7,157 bases of DNA from the NCBI GenBank assembly GCA_937927885.1, contig CALEZJ010000125.1, positions 1-7,157 of the forward strand. Direction: 5' to 3'. Positions 1-5,317 of the stretch are shown in pieces. Made by a program: the position numbers and the translations under genes. Positions within the stretch are counted from its first letter, which is position 1. Every line of letters begins with the position of its first letter. This DNA comes from an uncultured Paracoccaceae bacterium (lineage in GTDB: Bacteria > Pseudomonadota > Alphaproteobacteria > Rhodobacterales > Rhodobacteraceae). The notes under the pieces were generated by a model. The model made no database searches. It saw only the letters and a list, made by a program, of their open reading frames with translations, and was not told the DNA's origin.

Positions 1-31
1 CCAGGCCCCGGTCAGACAAAATCAGCGCAAG

Positions 32-66
32 GTTCCCCGATAACCACGGGCGTGACAACCGATAAC
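32..66 (+). repeat. Tandem pair of CCGATAAC motifs, 22 bp apart
   Basis: CCGATAAC occurs at 37-44 and again at 59-66, with starts 22 bp apart, about two helical turns, so both copies face the same side of the DNA. The first copy is the right half of an imperfect palindrome, GTTCCCCGATAAC (32-44). The second reads GACAACCGATAAC (54-66). Both align to the perfect palindrome at 219-231 with 11/13 and 10/13 identities. Seen directly: the repeats and spacing. Inferred: cooperative binding sites for one regulator. Confidence 0.5.
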
Positions 67-169
67 AAAGGGGTAAGAGGTTGATTTGTATTACCTATTT
101 CCCATGTTCCCTCTGACCGCCCCAGGCATGCGCCTTGCCGCCCCGCTCTCGACTCGCCGTGGCGACCCG

Positions 170-199
170 TTGACACGCCCCCCCGAACCCGGCCAGATT
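170..199 (+). promoter_or_regulatory. Candidate promoter for the dioxygenase/RHH operon
   Basis: A perfect -35 hexamer TTGACA lies at 170-175. The best -10 match at usual spacing is CAGATT (194-199, 18-bp spacer), which fits the consensus at only 3 of 6 positions. A C7 run (178-184) lies within the spacer. The predicted start point near 206 would put the 219-231 palindrome in the early transcribed region, a classic repressor position. The weak -10 keeps the confidence low. Confidence 0.3.
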
Positions 200-218
200 G
201 GCGCAAACGTCGCGCCCG

Positions 219-231
219 GTTATCCGATAAC
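219..231 (+). promoter_or_regulatory. Perfect palindrome GTTATCCGATAAC, probable operator
   Basis: GTTATC and GATAAC are exact reverse complements around a single central C, giving a 13-bp site. It is the best-matching member of a family of three related sites in this region (others at 32-44 and 54-66). It lies 30 bp upstream of the dioxygenase start and just downstream of a possible promoter. Inverted repeats of this size are typical of dimeric repressors such as LacI-family proteins, and the GATAAC half resembles the right half of the E. coli lac operator. The cognate regulator cannot be identified from this window. Confidence 0.5.
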
Positions 232-261
232 AGGCCCTCCAGAGGCCCCGAAGGACCCCCC

Positions 262-1056
262 ATGCCCCATGCCCTCGTCACCGAATCGGATATCGACACC
301 TTTCAGCGCGACGGTGTCGTGGTGATTCGGGGTCTCTGGCGCGACTGGGTGGATACCCTGCGCGCCGGAATCGAGCGCAATCTGCGCGAACCCGGGCCCT
401 ATGCCGCCGAAAACCTGAAACCCGGCGAGGGAGGGCGCTTTTTCGACGATTACTGCAACTGGGAACGGATCCCCGAATTCGTCGAGGTGATCCGCAACTC
501 GCCCGTGGCAGAGGTGGCGGGGGACCTCATGCAGTCGCAGCGGGTGCAGATGTTCCATGACCACGTTCTGGTCAAGGAGCCCGGAACCTCGAAACCCACG
601 CCCTGGCATCAGGACGGTCCCTATTACTTTGTCGCCGGGCGCCAGACGGTCAGCTTCTGGTCGCCCCTGGACCCGGTCAGCGATGCGACTCTGCGCTGCG
701 TGGCGGGATCGCATCGCTGGCCCCGGCAGGTTCTGCCCACCCGCTGGCTGGCCGAGACGGATTTCTACCCCGACCCCGGCGACTGGATGCCGGTGCCCGA
801 TCCCGACGCCGAGGGCATGGACATCCGCGAATGGGCGCTGGAGCCGGGGGATGCAGTGGCCTTCGATTTCCTGACCCTGCACGGCGCGCGCGGCAACACC
901 ACGCAAAACCGCCGCCGGGCGTTTTCCCTGCGTCTGATCGGCGAGGACGCCCGCTATGTCGAGCGCCCGGGTCGCACCTCGCCGCCCTACCCCGGTCACG
1001 GCATGCAGGCGGGTCAGCGGCTGCGCGAGGACTGGTTCCCGGTTCTCAGGGCATGA
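262..1056 (+). CDS. Phytanoyl-CoA dioxygenase (PhyH) family protein
   Basis: A 264-residue protein of the non-haem Fe(II)/2-oxoglutarate-dependent oxygenase superfamily, PhyH branch. The iron-binding facial triad is visible: H116 and D118 in PWHQDGPYY, and H207 in LTLHGARGN. R218 or R219 in NRRRAFSLRL is placed to bind the 2-oxoglutarate carboxylate. Members couple oxidative decarboxylation of 2-oxoglutarate to hydroxylation of a substrate. Substrates vary widely, and I cannot name this one; the family name does not imply phytanoyl-CoA. There is no signal peptide, so it is probably cytoplasmic. The ATG at 262 is preceded by AAGGA (251-255) with 6-nt spacing, supporting this start. Its stop overlaps the following RHH gene (ATGA), so the two are probably one operon, likely controlled by the palindrome upstream. 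Confidence 0.9.
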   Translation: MPHALVTESDIDTFQRDGVVVIRGLWRDWVDTLRAGIERNLREPGPYAAENLKPGEGGRFFDDYCNWERIPEFVEVIRNSPVAEVAGDLMQSQRVQMFHDHVLVKEPGTSKPTPWHQDGPYYFVAGRQTVSFWSPLDPVSDATLRCVAGSHRWPRQVLPTRWLAETDFYPDPGDWMPVPDPDAEGMDIREWALEPGDAVAFDFLTLHGARGNTTQNRRRAFSLRLIGEDARYVERPGRTSPPYPGHGMQAGQRLREDWFPVLRA

Positions 1057-1271
1057 GCCGCCCGGAAAAACACTCGCTGACGCTGCGCGGTCACCGCACC
1101 TCGGTCTCGCTCGAGCCCGAGTTCTGGGCCGCTTTCCGCGCCCTTGCCGCCCGCCGGGGCCAGGGCCTCAACGAAGCGGCCGCCCAGATCGACGCACAGC
1201 GCGACGAAACGGGTCTGGCCACGGCGATCCGGCTGGAGGTCCTGCGCGACCTGCAGGCGCAAATTACCTGA
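1053..1271 (+). CDS. Small ribbon-helix-helix domain protein (RHH_4-like)
   Basis: A 72-residue protein. The pattern RGHRTSVSLEPEFW (about residues 12-25) gives the basic beta-strand that dimerises and contacts DNA in ribbon-helix-helix proteins. It is followed by helix A (about 22-35), a turn GQGLN (36-40) and helix B (41 onward). This matches the compact RHH_4-type proteins common in alphaproteobacteria, whose function is mostly unknown. The ATG lies within the last codons of the dioxygenase gene (4-nt ATGA overlap), so translation is probably coupled. A longer in-frame extension upstream exists but overlaps the dioxygenase gene and lacks family resemblance, so I use 1053. It may be a DNA-binding regulator, perhaps acting on its own operon, but I see nothing that proves this. 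Confidence 0.82.
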   Translation: MSRPEKHSLTLRGHRTSVSLEPEFWAAFRALAARRGQGLNEAAAQIDAQRDETGLATAIRLEVLRDLQAQIT

Positions 1272-1327
1272 CCGCGCCCTTTCATCTTGCTGCAAATCCT
1301 CTCAGGGGGTGAATTGGCGCAGCCAAG

Positions 1328-1347
1328 AGGGGGCGCGAGCGCCCCCT
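1328..1347. terminator. Bidirectional hairpin between convergent genes
   Basis: An 8-bp perfect stem, AGGGGGCG (1328-1335) with CGCCCCCT (1340-1347), closes a CGAG tetraloop. On the minus strand it begins 5 nt after the pgi stop codon and is followed by a CTCTTGG stretch. On the plus strand it is followed by GTCTGTTA, some 55 nt past the RHH stop. Both tails are only modestly U-rich. The placement between two converging genes strongly suggests a shared intrinsic terminator, with pgi the better served. Confidence 0.7.
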
Positions 1348-1352
1348 GTCTG

Positions 1353-2975
1353 TTACACGCCCATCGCCCTCAGCCGCGCGATCAGCGCGGCGGTCGAGGC
1401 ATCCTTGCCCTCGGTCCCAGCCTTGCCCTCGATCATCGGCAGGAGTTGCATCGCCAGTTCCTTGCCCAGTTCGACGCCCCATTGGTCAAACGAGTTGATG
1501 CCCAGCACCACCCCCTCGACAAAGACCCGGTGTTCGTAAAGCGCCACGATCGCCCCCAGAACGGCCGGGGTCAGCCTGGGATAGAGCAGCATCGTCGAGG
1601 GTCGGTTGCCGGGAAACACCCGGTGGCGGGCCTGGCGTTCCAGTTCGTTGCCGGTCAGCCCGCGCGCCGCCATCAGTCCGCGCGCCACCTCGAGAGAACG
1701 GCCGCGCATCAGCGCCTCGGCCTGTGCAAGGCAATTCGCCGCCAACAGCCGGTGCTGATGGGCCAGCGCGGGCTCGTGGCCATGAGCGGCCAGAAGGAAC
1801 TCGCAGGGGACAACATCGGTGCCCTGATGGATCAACTGGTAAAAGGCGTGCTGGCCGTTGGTGCCGGGCTCGCCAAAGACCACGGGGCCGGCGGGCACCT
1901 GCAACGCCGTGCCATCCATCGCGACCGATTTGCCGTTCGATTCCATTTCGAGTTGCTGCAGATAGGCGGGCAGCCGCGCCAGCCGCTGGTCATAGGGCAG
2001 CACCGCGCGCGCGCCGAATCCGCAGACCTGCCGATGCCAGATGCCGACCAGGGCCAGCATCGCAGGCATGTTGGCCGCCAGCGGAGCGCTGCGGAAATGC
2101 TGGTCCATCGCCGAGGCTCCGGCCAGAAAGGCGCGGAAATCCTCGGGCCCGATGGCGATCATCAGGCTGAGCCCGATCGGCCCCCACATCGAATAGCGCC
2201 CGCCGACCCAATCGGCAAAGCCGAAGACCCGCGCCGGATCGATGCCAAAGGCCGAGGTCCGGTCCATCGCCGTCGACAAGGCCACGAATTGCCGCGTCGG
2301 CTCGGCCACCGATCGCGCCATCCAGTCGCGCGCAGTAAGGGCATTGGTGATGGTCTCGATGGTGGTGAAGGTCTTCGAGGCCACGATCACCAGCGTGGTC
2401 TGCGGGTTCAAGCCGTCGAGCACGTCCTGGATATGCGCCCCGTCCACATTCGACACGAAGTGACAGCGCGGACCGTCGCAATAGGGCGCCAGCGCCTGCA
2501 CGGCCATCGCAGGCCCCAGGTCGGACCCGCCGATGCCGATGTTCACGACATCGGTGATCCGCCCGCCCACGCCCCGGATGCGCCCGTCGCGCAGATCGCG
2601 GGCGAAGCCTTCCATCCGCGCCAGCGTCGCACGCACCTCGGGCATGACATTGACGCCATCGACAAACACGCTGCCTTCAAGGTTGCGCAGGGCCGTGTGC
2701 AGGACGGCGCGGCCCTCGGTCTCGTTGATCGGCGCGCCGGCGAACATCGCCTCGCGGCGCGTCTCGACGCCCTGCGCCTGCGCCAGATCGACCAGCGTCG
2801 TGCGCGTGACGGCGTCGATGCCGGTCTTGGAATAGTCGAAAAGCATCAGGCCGGTGGCAGCCGACTCGAGCGTCACCGTGAATTCGGCTGCGCGGGTGGA
2901 GTCGGCGAACAGATCGGCAATGGAACGGTCAGCAGTGGCGTCGCGCAGGCGGCGCAGCTCGGCCCACAATGTCAT
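1353..2975 (-). CDS. pgi: Glucose-6-phosphate isomerase
   Basis: A cytosolic enzyme of 540 residues (E. coli Pgi has 549) that interconverts glucose-6-phosphate and fructose-6-phosphate. Visible marks: [10 protein letters not shown] (145-154), the phosphate-binding loop SKTFTT (200-205), family signature [14 protein letters not shown] (255-268), ESNGK with catalytic E345, GTNGQH with H376, and the C-terminal signature [10 protein letters not shown] (496-505) with K505. These three residues align with E. coli E355, H386 and K514. The frame stays open well upstream, but that stretch lies in the intergenic region and the divergent glycosylase gene. The MTLWAEL start fits the family length and has GGGAA 8 nt before it (2988-2984). 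It is transcribed away from zwf-pgl, so it is not in that operon. A hairpin terminator follows the stop at once. Confidence 0.98.
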   Translation of the reverse strand: MTLWAELRRLRDATADRSIADLFADSTRAAEFTVTLESAATGLMLFDYSKTGIDAVTRTTLVDLAQAQGVETRREAMFAGAPINETEGRAVLHTALRNLEGSVFVDGVNVMPEVRATLARMEGFARDLRDGRIRGVGGRITDVVNIGIGGSDLGPAMAVQALAPYCDGPRCHFVSNVDGAHIQDVLDGLNPQTTLVIVASKTFTTIETITNALTARDWMARSVAEPTRQFVALSTAMDRTSAFGIDPARVFGFADWVGGRYSMWGPIGLSLMIAIGPEDFRAFLAGASAMDQHFRSAPLAANMPAMLALVGIWHRQVCGFGARAVLPYDQRLARLPAYLQQLEMESNGKSVAMDGTALQVPAGPVVFGEPGTNGQHAFYQLIHQGTDVVPCEFLLAAHGHEPALAHQHRLLAANCLAQAEALMRGRSLEVARGLMAARGLTGNELERQARHRVFPGNRPSTMLLYPRLTPAVLGAIVALYEHRVFVEGVVLGINSFDQWGVELGKELAMQLLPMIEGKAGTEGKDASTAALIARLRAMGV

Positions 2976-2985
2976 GAAAGGAATT

Positions 2986-3017
2986 CCCGCAAACTGGCCC
3001 CGCAAACAGGCTTTGCG
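2986..3017 (-). repeat. pgi leader repeats with two alternative hairpins
   Basis: In the pgi leader, read on the minus strand, one CGCAAA arm (3017-3012) can pair with either of two identical TTTGCG arms, at 3006-3001 (5-nt loop) or 2993-2988 (18-nt loop). The arms belong to a direct repeat, GTTTGCGGG, at 3007-2999 and 2994-2986 (13-bp period). The proximal copy overlaps the GGGAA ribosome-binding site (2988-2984). The repeats and complementarity are seen directly; a regulatory role is inference. Confidence 0.4.
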
Positions 3018-3075
3018 CCTTCCTGCCAAGAAGCGCCCCGGTTGCACAAGAACAATCACCCGCCACCACACCCAA

Positions 3076-3092
3076 GGGACGCATTCCGTCCC
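3076..3092. promoter_or_regulatory. Inverted repeat GGGACG-N5-CGTCCC in divergent region
   Basis: Perfect 6-bp arms, GGGACG (3076-3081) and CGTCCC (3087-3092), flank CATTC. The site lies in the 181-bp region between the divergent pgi and glycosylase genes, 100 bp from the pgi start and 64 bp from the glycosylase start. It could be an operator serving one or both genes. No strong sigma70-type promoter is recognisable here in either direction, so its role is uncertain. Confidence 0.3.
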
Positions 3093-3156
3093 GCGCTGCA
3101 GTGTTCGCGCAACAGCCGCCCTTGCCGTGGCGCGCGCGCTGTGCCTTGATCGGTGC

Positions 3157-3786
3157 ATGACCCCGCACCGCATCCTGACCTCGGACGCCTGCATGGCCGA
3201 AGGCGCCGACTGGCTCGCCCGCGCCGAACCCCGCTTTGCCCATGCGCTGGCGTTGTGCGGGCCACCCCCCCTGCGGCGCAGCGACGACGGTTTCGCCGCG
3301 CTGGTGTCGGCGATCGTCAGCCAGCAGGTCTCGGTCGCGTCGGCCCGCGCGATCAAGGCCCGGCTGGCCGAAGCCGGACTTGCCACGCCCGCCGATTATG
3401 CCGCCGCCTCGGACGAGGATTTGCGCGCGCGCGGCCTGTCACGGCAAAAGGCACGCTATGTCAGGGCATTGGCCATGGCGGGCATCGATTTTGCCGCGCT
3501 GCGAGATGCGCCCGAGGACGCGATCACCGCCACCCTGACCGCCGTTCCCGGCATCGGCCGCTGGACGGCCGAGATCTATGTCATGTTCAGCCTGGGCCGC
3601 GCCGACACCTTTGCGCCCAATGATCTGGCCCTGCAGGAGGCCGCGCGCCACCTGTTCGATCTGCCCGAGCGCCCGCGCGAAGCCCCGATGCGGGCGATGG
3701 CGCAGGCCTGGTCGCCCTGGCGCACGGTTGCGGCGGGGATGCTGTGGCACTACTACCATCACATCAAGTCCCGCGACGGAATCTGA
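3157..3786 (+). CDS. DNA-3-methyladenine glycosylase II (AlkA-like, HhH-GPD)
   Basis: A 209-residue base-excision-repair glycosylase expected to remove alkylated purines such as 3-methyladenine. SQQVSVASA (55-63) marks the start of the HhH-GPD core. The helix-hairpin-helix is [12 protein letters not shown] (127-138), and the catalytic aspartate is D156 in FAPNDLAL. The position that carries a lysine in bifunctional Ogg1/EndoIII enzymes is W136 here, which points to a monofunctional AlkA-type enzyme. The only cysteines are C12 and C34, so there is no Fe-S cluster of the EndoIII/MutY kind. It is shorter than E. coli AlkA (282 aa) because it lacks the N-terminal beta domain, as in many bacterial homologues. 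The ribosome-binding site before ATG 3157 is weak; ATG 3193 is an alternative but would trim the conserved N-terminus. The next gene follows after 12 nt, suggesting an operon. Confidence 0.92.
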   Translation: MTPHRILTSDACMAEGADWLARAEPRFAHALALCGPPPLRRSDDGFAALVSAIVSQQVSVASARAIKARLAEAGLATPADYAAASDEDLRARGLSRQKARYVRALAMAGIDFAALRDAPEDAITATLTAVPGIGRWTAEIYVMFSLGRADTFAPNDLALQEAARHLFDLPERPREAPMRAMAQAWSPWRTVAAGMLWHYYHHIKSRDGI

Positions 3787-3790
3787 GGAG
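3785..3790 (+). promoter_or_regulatory. Ribosome-binding site GAGGAG fixing the esterase start
   Basis: GAGGAG overlaps the TGA stop of the glycosylase gene and stands 8 nt before ATG 3799. This selects that ATG over the in-frame GTG at 3790, which lies within the site itself. The overlap favours re-initiation by ribosomes finishing the upstream gene. Confidence 0.75.
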
Positions 3791-3798
3791 TGCCGCCC

Positions 3799-4464
3799 AT
3801 GACCATCCGACCGCTGACATCGGCCCGCAGGGGCGCACCCTTGGGGCAGGCCCGGTCGGTGGTCATCTTCGTGCATGGCTACGGCGCGAATGGCGCCGAC
3901 CTCCTGGGGCTTGCCGATCCGCTGGCGCCGCATCTGCCGCACACCGCCTTTTACAGCCCCGACGCACCGGAAAACTGTCAGGGCAATCCGTTCGGCTTTC
4001 AATGGTTCTCGATCCCGTGGCTGGACGGGTCGAGCGAGGAAACCTCGCGCGCGGGCATTGCCCGGGCGGCGGCGGATCTGAACGCCTTTGTCGACCGCGT
4101 CCTGGCCGACGAGGGGCTGGCGCCCGAGGCGCTCGCCCTCGTGGGCTTTTCGCAGGGCACGATGATGAGCCTGCACATCGCCCCGCGCCGCCCTGACCCG
4201 CTGGCGGCGGTCGTCGGGTTTTCGGGCCGCCTGCTGGCCCCCGAATCGCTGGCGGCCGAGACGCTGTCGCGCCCGCCGGTGCTGCTGATCCACGGCGACG
4301 CCGACCCGATGGTGCCGGTCCAGTCCCTGCCCGAGGCCGCCGACGCCCTGACCGGCGCGGGCTTTGAAACCTATGCCCATGTCTGCCGTGGCCTGGGGCA
4401 TTCCATCGACAACGAGGGCCTGTCGCTGGCGCTGGGCTTTCTGCACGACAAGCTGCCGAAATAG
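3799..4464 (+). CDS. Alpha/beta-hydrolase carboxylesterase (phospholipase/carboxylesterase family)
   Basis: A 221-residue serine hydrolase of the PF02230-type family, which includes bacterial carboxylesterases and acyl-protein-thioesterase-like enzymes. The oxyanion-hole strand and loop are VVIFVHGYGANG (21-32). The nucleophile is S118 in the elbow GFSQG, the acid is D169 in HGDADPMVP, and the base is H201 in GLGHSID. Length is normal for the family. There is no signal peptide or membrane segment, so it should be cytosolic. Family members hydrolyse short-chain esters or acyl thioesters in vitro; the natural substrate cannot be read from sequence. It directly follows the glycosylase gene (12-nt gap) with a good ribosome-binding site, so co-transcription is likely, though a functional link between ester hydrolysis and DNA repair is not evident. 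Confidence 0.92.
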   Translation: MTIRPLTSARRGAPLGQARSVVIFVHGYGANGADLLGLADPLAPHLPHTAFYSPDAPENCQGNPFGFQWFSIPWLDGSSEETSRAGIARAAADLNAFVDRVLADEGLAPEALALVGFSQGTMMSLHIAPRRPDPLAAVVGFSGRLLAPESLAAETLSRPPVLLIHGDADPMVPVQSLPEAADALTGAGFETYAHVCRGLGHSIDNEGLSLALGFLHDKLPK

Positions 4465-4541
4465 GCCAACCGTTCGCGCGGTGGACACAGCGCCGCCGTC
4501 CCCTGTCGCACCATCGTTACGCACCCGCGGCATCCTGACGC

Positions 4542-4554
4542 GACACCCCGTGTC
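4542..4554. repeat. Short palindrome GACAC-CCC-GTGTC
   Basis: Perfect 5-bp arms (4542-4546 and 4550-4554) around CCC lie 17 bp upstream of the -35 element of the HNH-gene promoter and 77 nt past the esterase stop. It could be an activator or repressor site. It is unlikely to be a terminator because no T-run follows on either strand. Confidence 0.25.
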
Positions 4555-4571
4555 CGGGCCATGTAGCGGGG

Positions 4572-4599
4572 TTGTCAGACGAGAAACACCGGATATAGT
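4572..4599 (+). promoter_or_regulatory. Sigma70-type promoter for the HNH gene
   Basis: TTGTCA (4572-4577) matches TTGACA at 5 of 6 positions, and TATAGT (4594-4599) matches TATAAT at 5 of 6, with a 16-bp spacer. This is the best promoter in the window. A start point near 4606 gives a leader of about 40 nt before ATG 4647. It may also drive zwf-pgl by read-through, since no terminator is visible between 5231 and 5318. Confidence 0.6.
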
Positions 4600-4646
4600 C
4601 GGGGCATCATCGGCTTCGACCAATCCCGGACGGGGGCAGCGGAAGA

Positions 4647-5231
4647 ATGGACGGCGACTTCAGGCAGAGTTTCGTGCACGAGCCCGCGGCGCTGCGGCAT
4701 TATCCGGCGCTGGTCCTGAATGCCGACTGGCGCCCGCTGTCCTATTACCCGCTGTCGCTGTGGCCCTGGCAAGAAGCGGTCAAGGCGGTGTGGATGGACC
4801 GCGTCACCATCGCCGCCGAATACGACGAATGCGTGCGCAGTCAGCGGATGGAAATGCGAATACCCTCGGTCGTCGTGCTGAAGGACTATGTGAAACCCCG
4901 AAAGCGCGTGGCCTTCACGCGCTTCAATCTTTTTCTGCGCGACGAATTCGCCTGCCAGTATTGCGGCTCGAAACATGACCTGACCTTTGACCATGTGGTG
5001 CCACGGGCGCTGGGGGGGGTGACCAGTTGGGAAAACGTCGTTGCCGCCTGCGCGCCCTGCAACCTGCGCAAGGGCTCGAAGACGCTGCGCGCCTCGGGCC
5101 TGACGCTGCGCCGATCGCCGCTGCGCCCCTCGTCGGTCGAACTGATCGACAAGGGCCGCCGCTTTCCGCCCAATCACCTGCACCAGAGCTGGGCGGATTA
5201 CCTCTATTGGGACAGCGAACTCGAAGCCTGA
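4647..5231 (+). CDS. HNH endonuclease family protein
   Basis: A 194-residue protein with a zinc-ribbon HNH nuclease fold in its C-terminal half. Two CxxC pairs (C103/C106 in FACQYCG and C135/C138 in CAPCN) form the structural zinc site. D115-H116 in LTFDHVVPR supplies the general base, with N130 and N139 completing the HNH/N set. The first 90 residues, rich in Trp and Tyr (NADWRPLSYYPLSLWPW, 25-41), form a conserved-looking N-terminal region of unknown role. Similar stand-alone HNH proteins are common in alphaproteobacterial chromosomes and their function is not established. There is no methyltransferase, toxin or phage neighbour, so a restriction or mobile role is not supported. A good promoter precedes it. 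GGGGG (4632-4636) is the better-spaced ribosome-binding candidate; the closer GGAAG is only 1 nt from the ATG. A G8 run (5012-5019) lies between the catalytic His and Asn codons. Confidence 0.9.
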   Translation: MDGDFRQSFVHEPAALRHYPALVLNADWRPLSYYPLSLWPWQEAVKAVWMDRVTIAAEYDECVRSQRMEMRIPSVVVLKDYVKPRKRVAFTRFNLFLRDEFACQYCGSKHDLTFDHVVPRALGGVTSWENVVAACAPCNLRKGSKTLRASGLTLRRSPLRPSSVELIDKGRRFPPNHLHQSWADYLYWDSELEA

Positions 5232-5288
5232 CGCCACCCCGCCTTTGTGCTGGACTTTGGCGCCGCACCGCAGTATCCCCTGCGCGAA

Positions 5289-5300
5289 GTTACCGCTAAC
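5289..5300 (+). promoter_or_regulatory. Candidate operator GTTACCGCTAAC before zwf
   Basis: GTTA and TAAC arms flank a CCGC centre, so 5 of 6 symmetric positions pair, with a central CpG as in many LacI-family operators. It resembles the E. coli GntR operator, which also has GTTACC...TAAC arms. In Rhodobacter sphaeroides the LacI-family regulator CceR is known to control central-carbon genes including this pathway, so a CceR-type protein is a reasonable candidate; I have not verified its motif. The site ends 17 nt before the zwf ATG. A weak promoter (TGGACT 5251-5256, TATCCC 5274-5279, 17-bp spacer) would place the start point near 5287, just before this site. Confidence 0.45.
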
Positions 5301-5317
5301 AATTCCGCAGGTCCCCG

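Larger units (their letters stand above)
1..261. other. Non-coding regulatory region upstream of the dioxygenase gene
   Basis: I find no convincing gene here. The plus-strand frames open at the left edge all close by about position 84, and minus-strand ATG or GTG codons in the first 110 bases run only a few codons. The stretch at about 60-105 is clearly more A/T-rich than its surroundings, as expected for a regulatory region. It carries three copies of CCGATAAC (37-44, 59-66, 224-231), a TTGACA hexamer (170-175) and a C7 run (178-184). Whatever lies to the left is outside the window, so I cannot tell whether this region also serves a divergent neighbour. Confidence 0.6.

Noticed and set aside
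81..109. TTGATT at 81-86 as the -35 element of a promoter
   Set aside because: No acceptable -10 hexamer occurs at 16-18 bp; the best, near 103-108, matches at only 3 of 6 positions.
220..999. A 259-codon minus-strand frame opposite the dioxygenase gene
   Set aside because: No family resemblance and a shadow composition. The opposing gene has an intact metal-binding triad and a good ribosome-binding site.
1287..3149. A 620-codon open frame on the plus strand opposite pgi
   Set aside because: Its product is a low-complexity mix rich in Arg, His, Gln and Gly with no recognisable domain, and it mirrors the codon pattern of pgi. Long antisense frames are expected in high-GC DNA.
2976..3386. N-terminal extension of the pgi frame by up to 137 codons
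   Set aside because: The extension covers the intergenic region and the divergent glycosylase gene. The 540-residue version already has the normal family length and a ribosome-binding site.
4466..4484. Possible hairpin just after the esterase stop
   Set aside because: The stem has only 6 bp with a bulge and is followed by ACACAGC rather than a T-run, so it is not convincing as a terminator.
3439..4623. A 394-codon minus-strand frame opposite the glycosylase and esterase genes
   Set aside because: It has no domain and spans two well-supported genes and their junction. It would also run over the HNH promoter.
4647..5231. HNH gene as part of a restriction, toxin-antitoxin or homing element
   Set aside because: There is no partner gene, intron boundary, terminal repeat or composition shift, and the neighbours are housekeeping genes.
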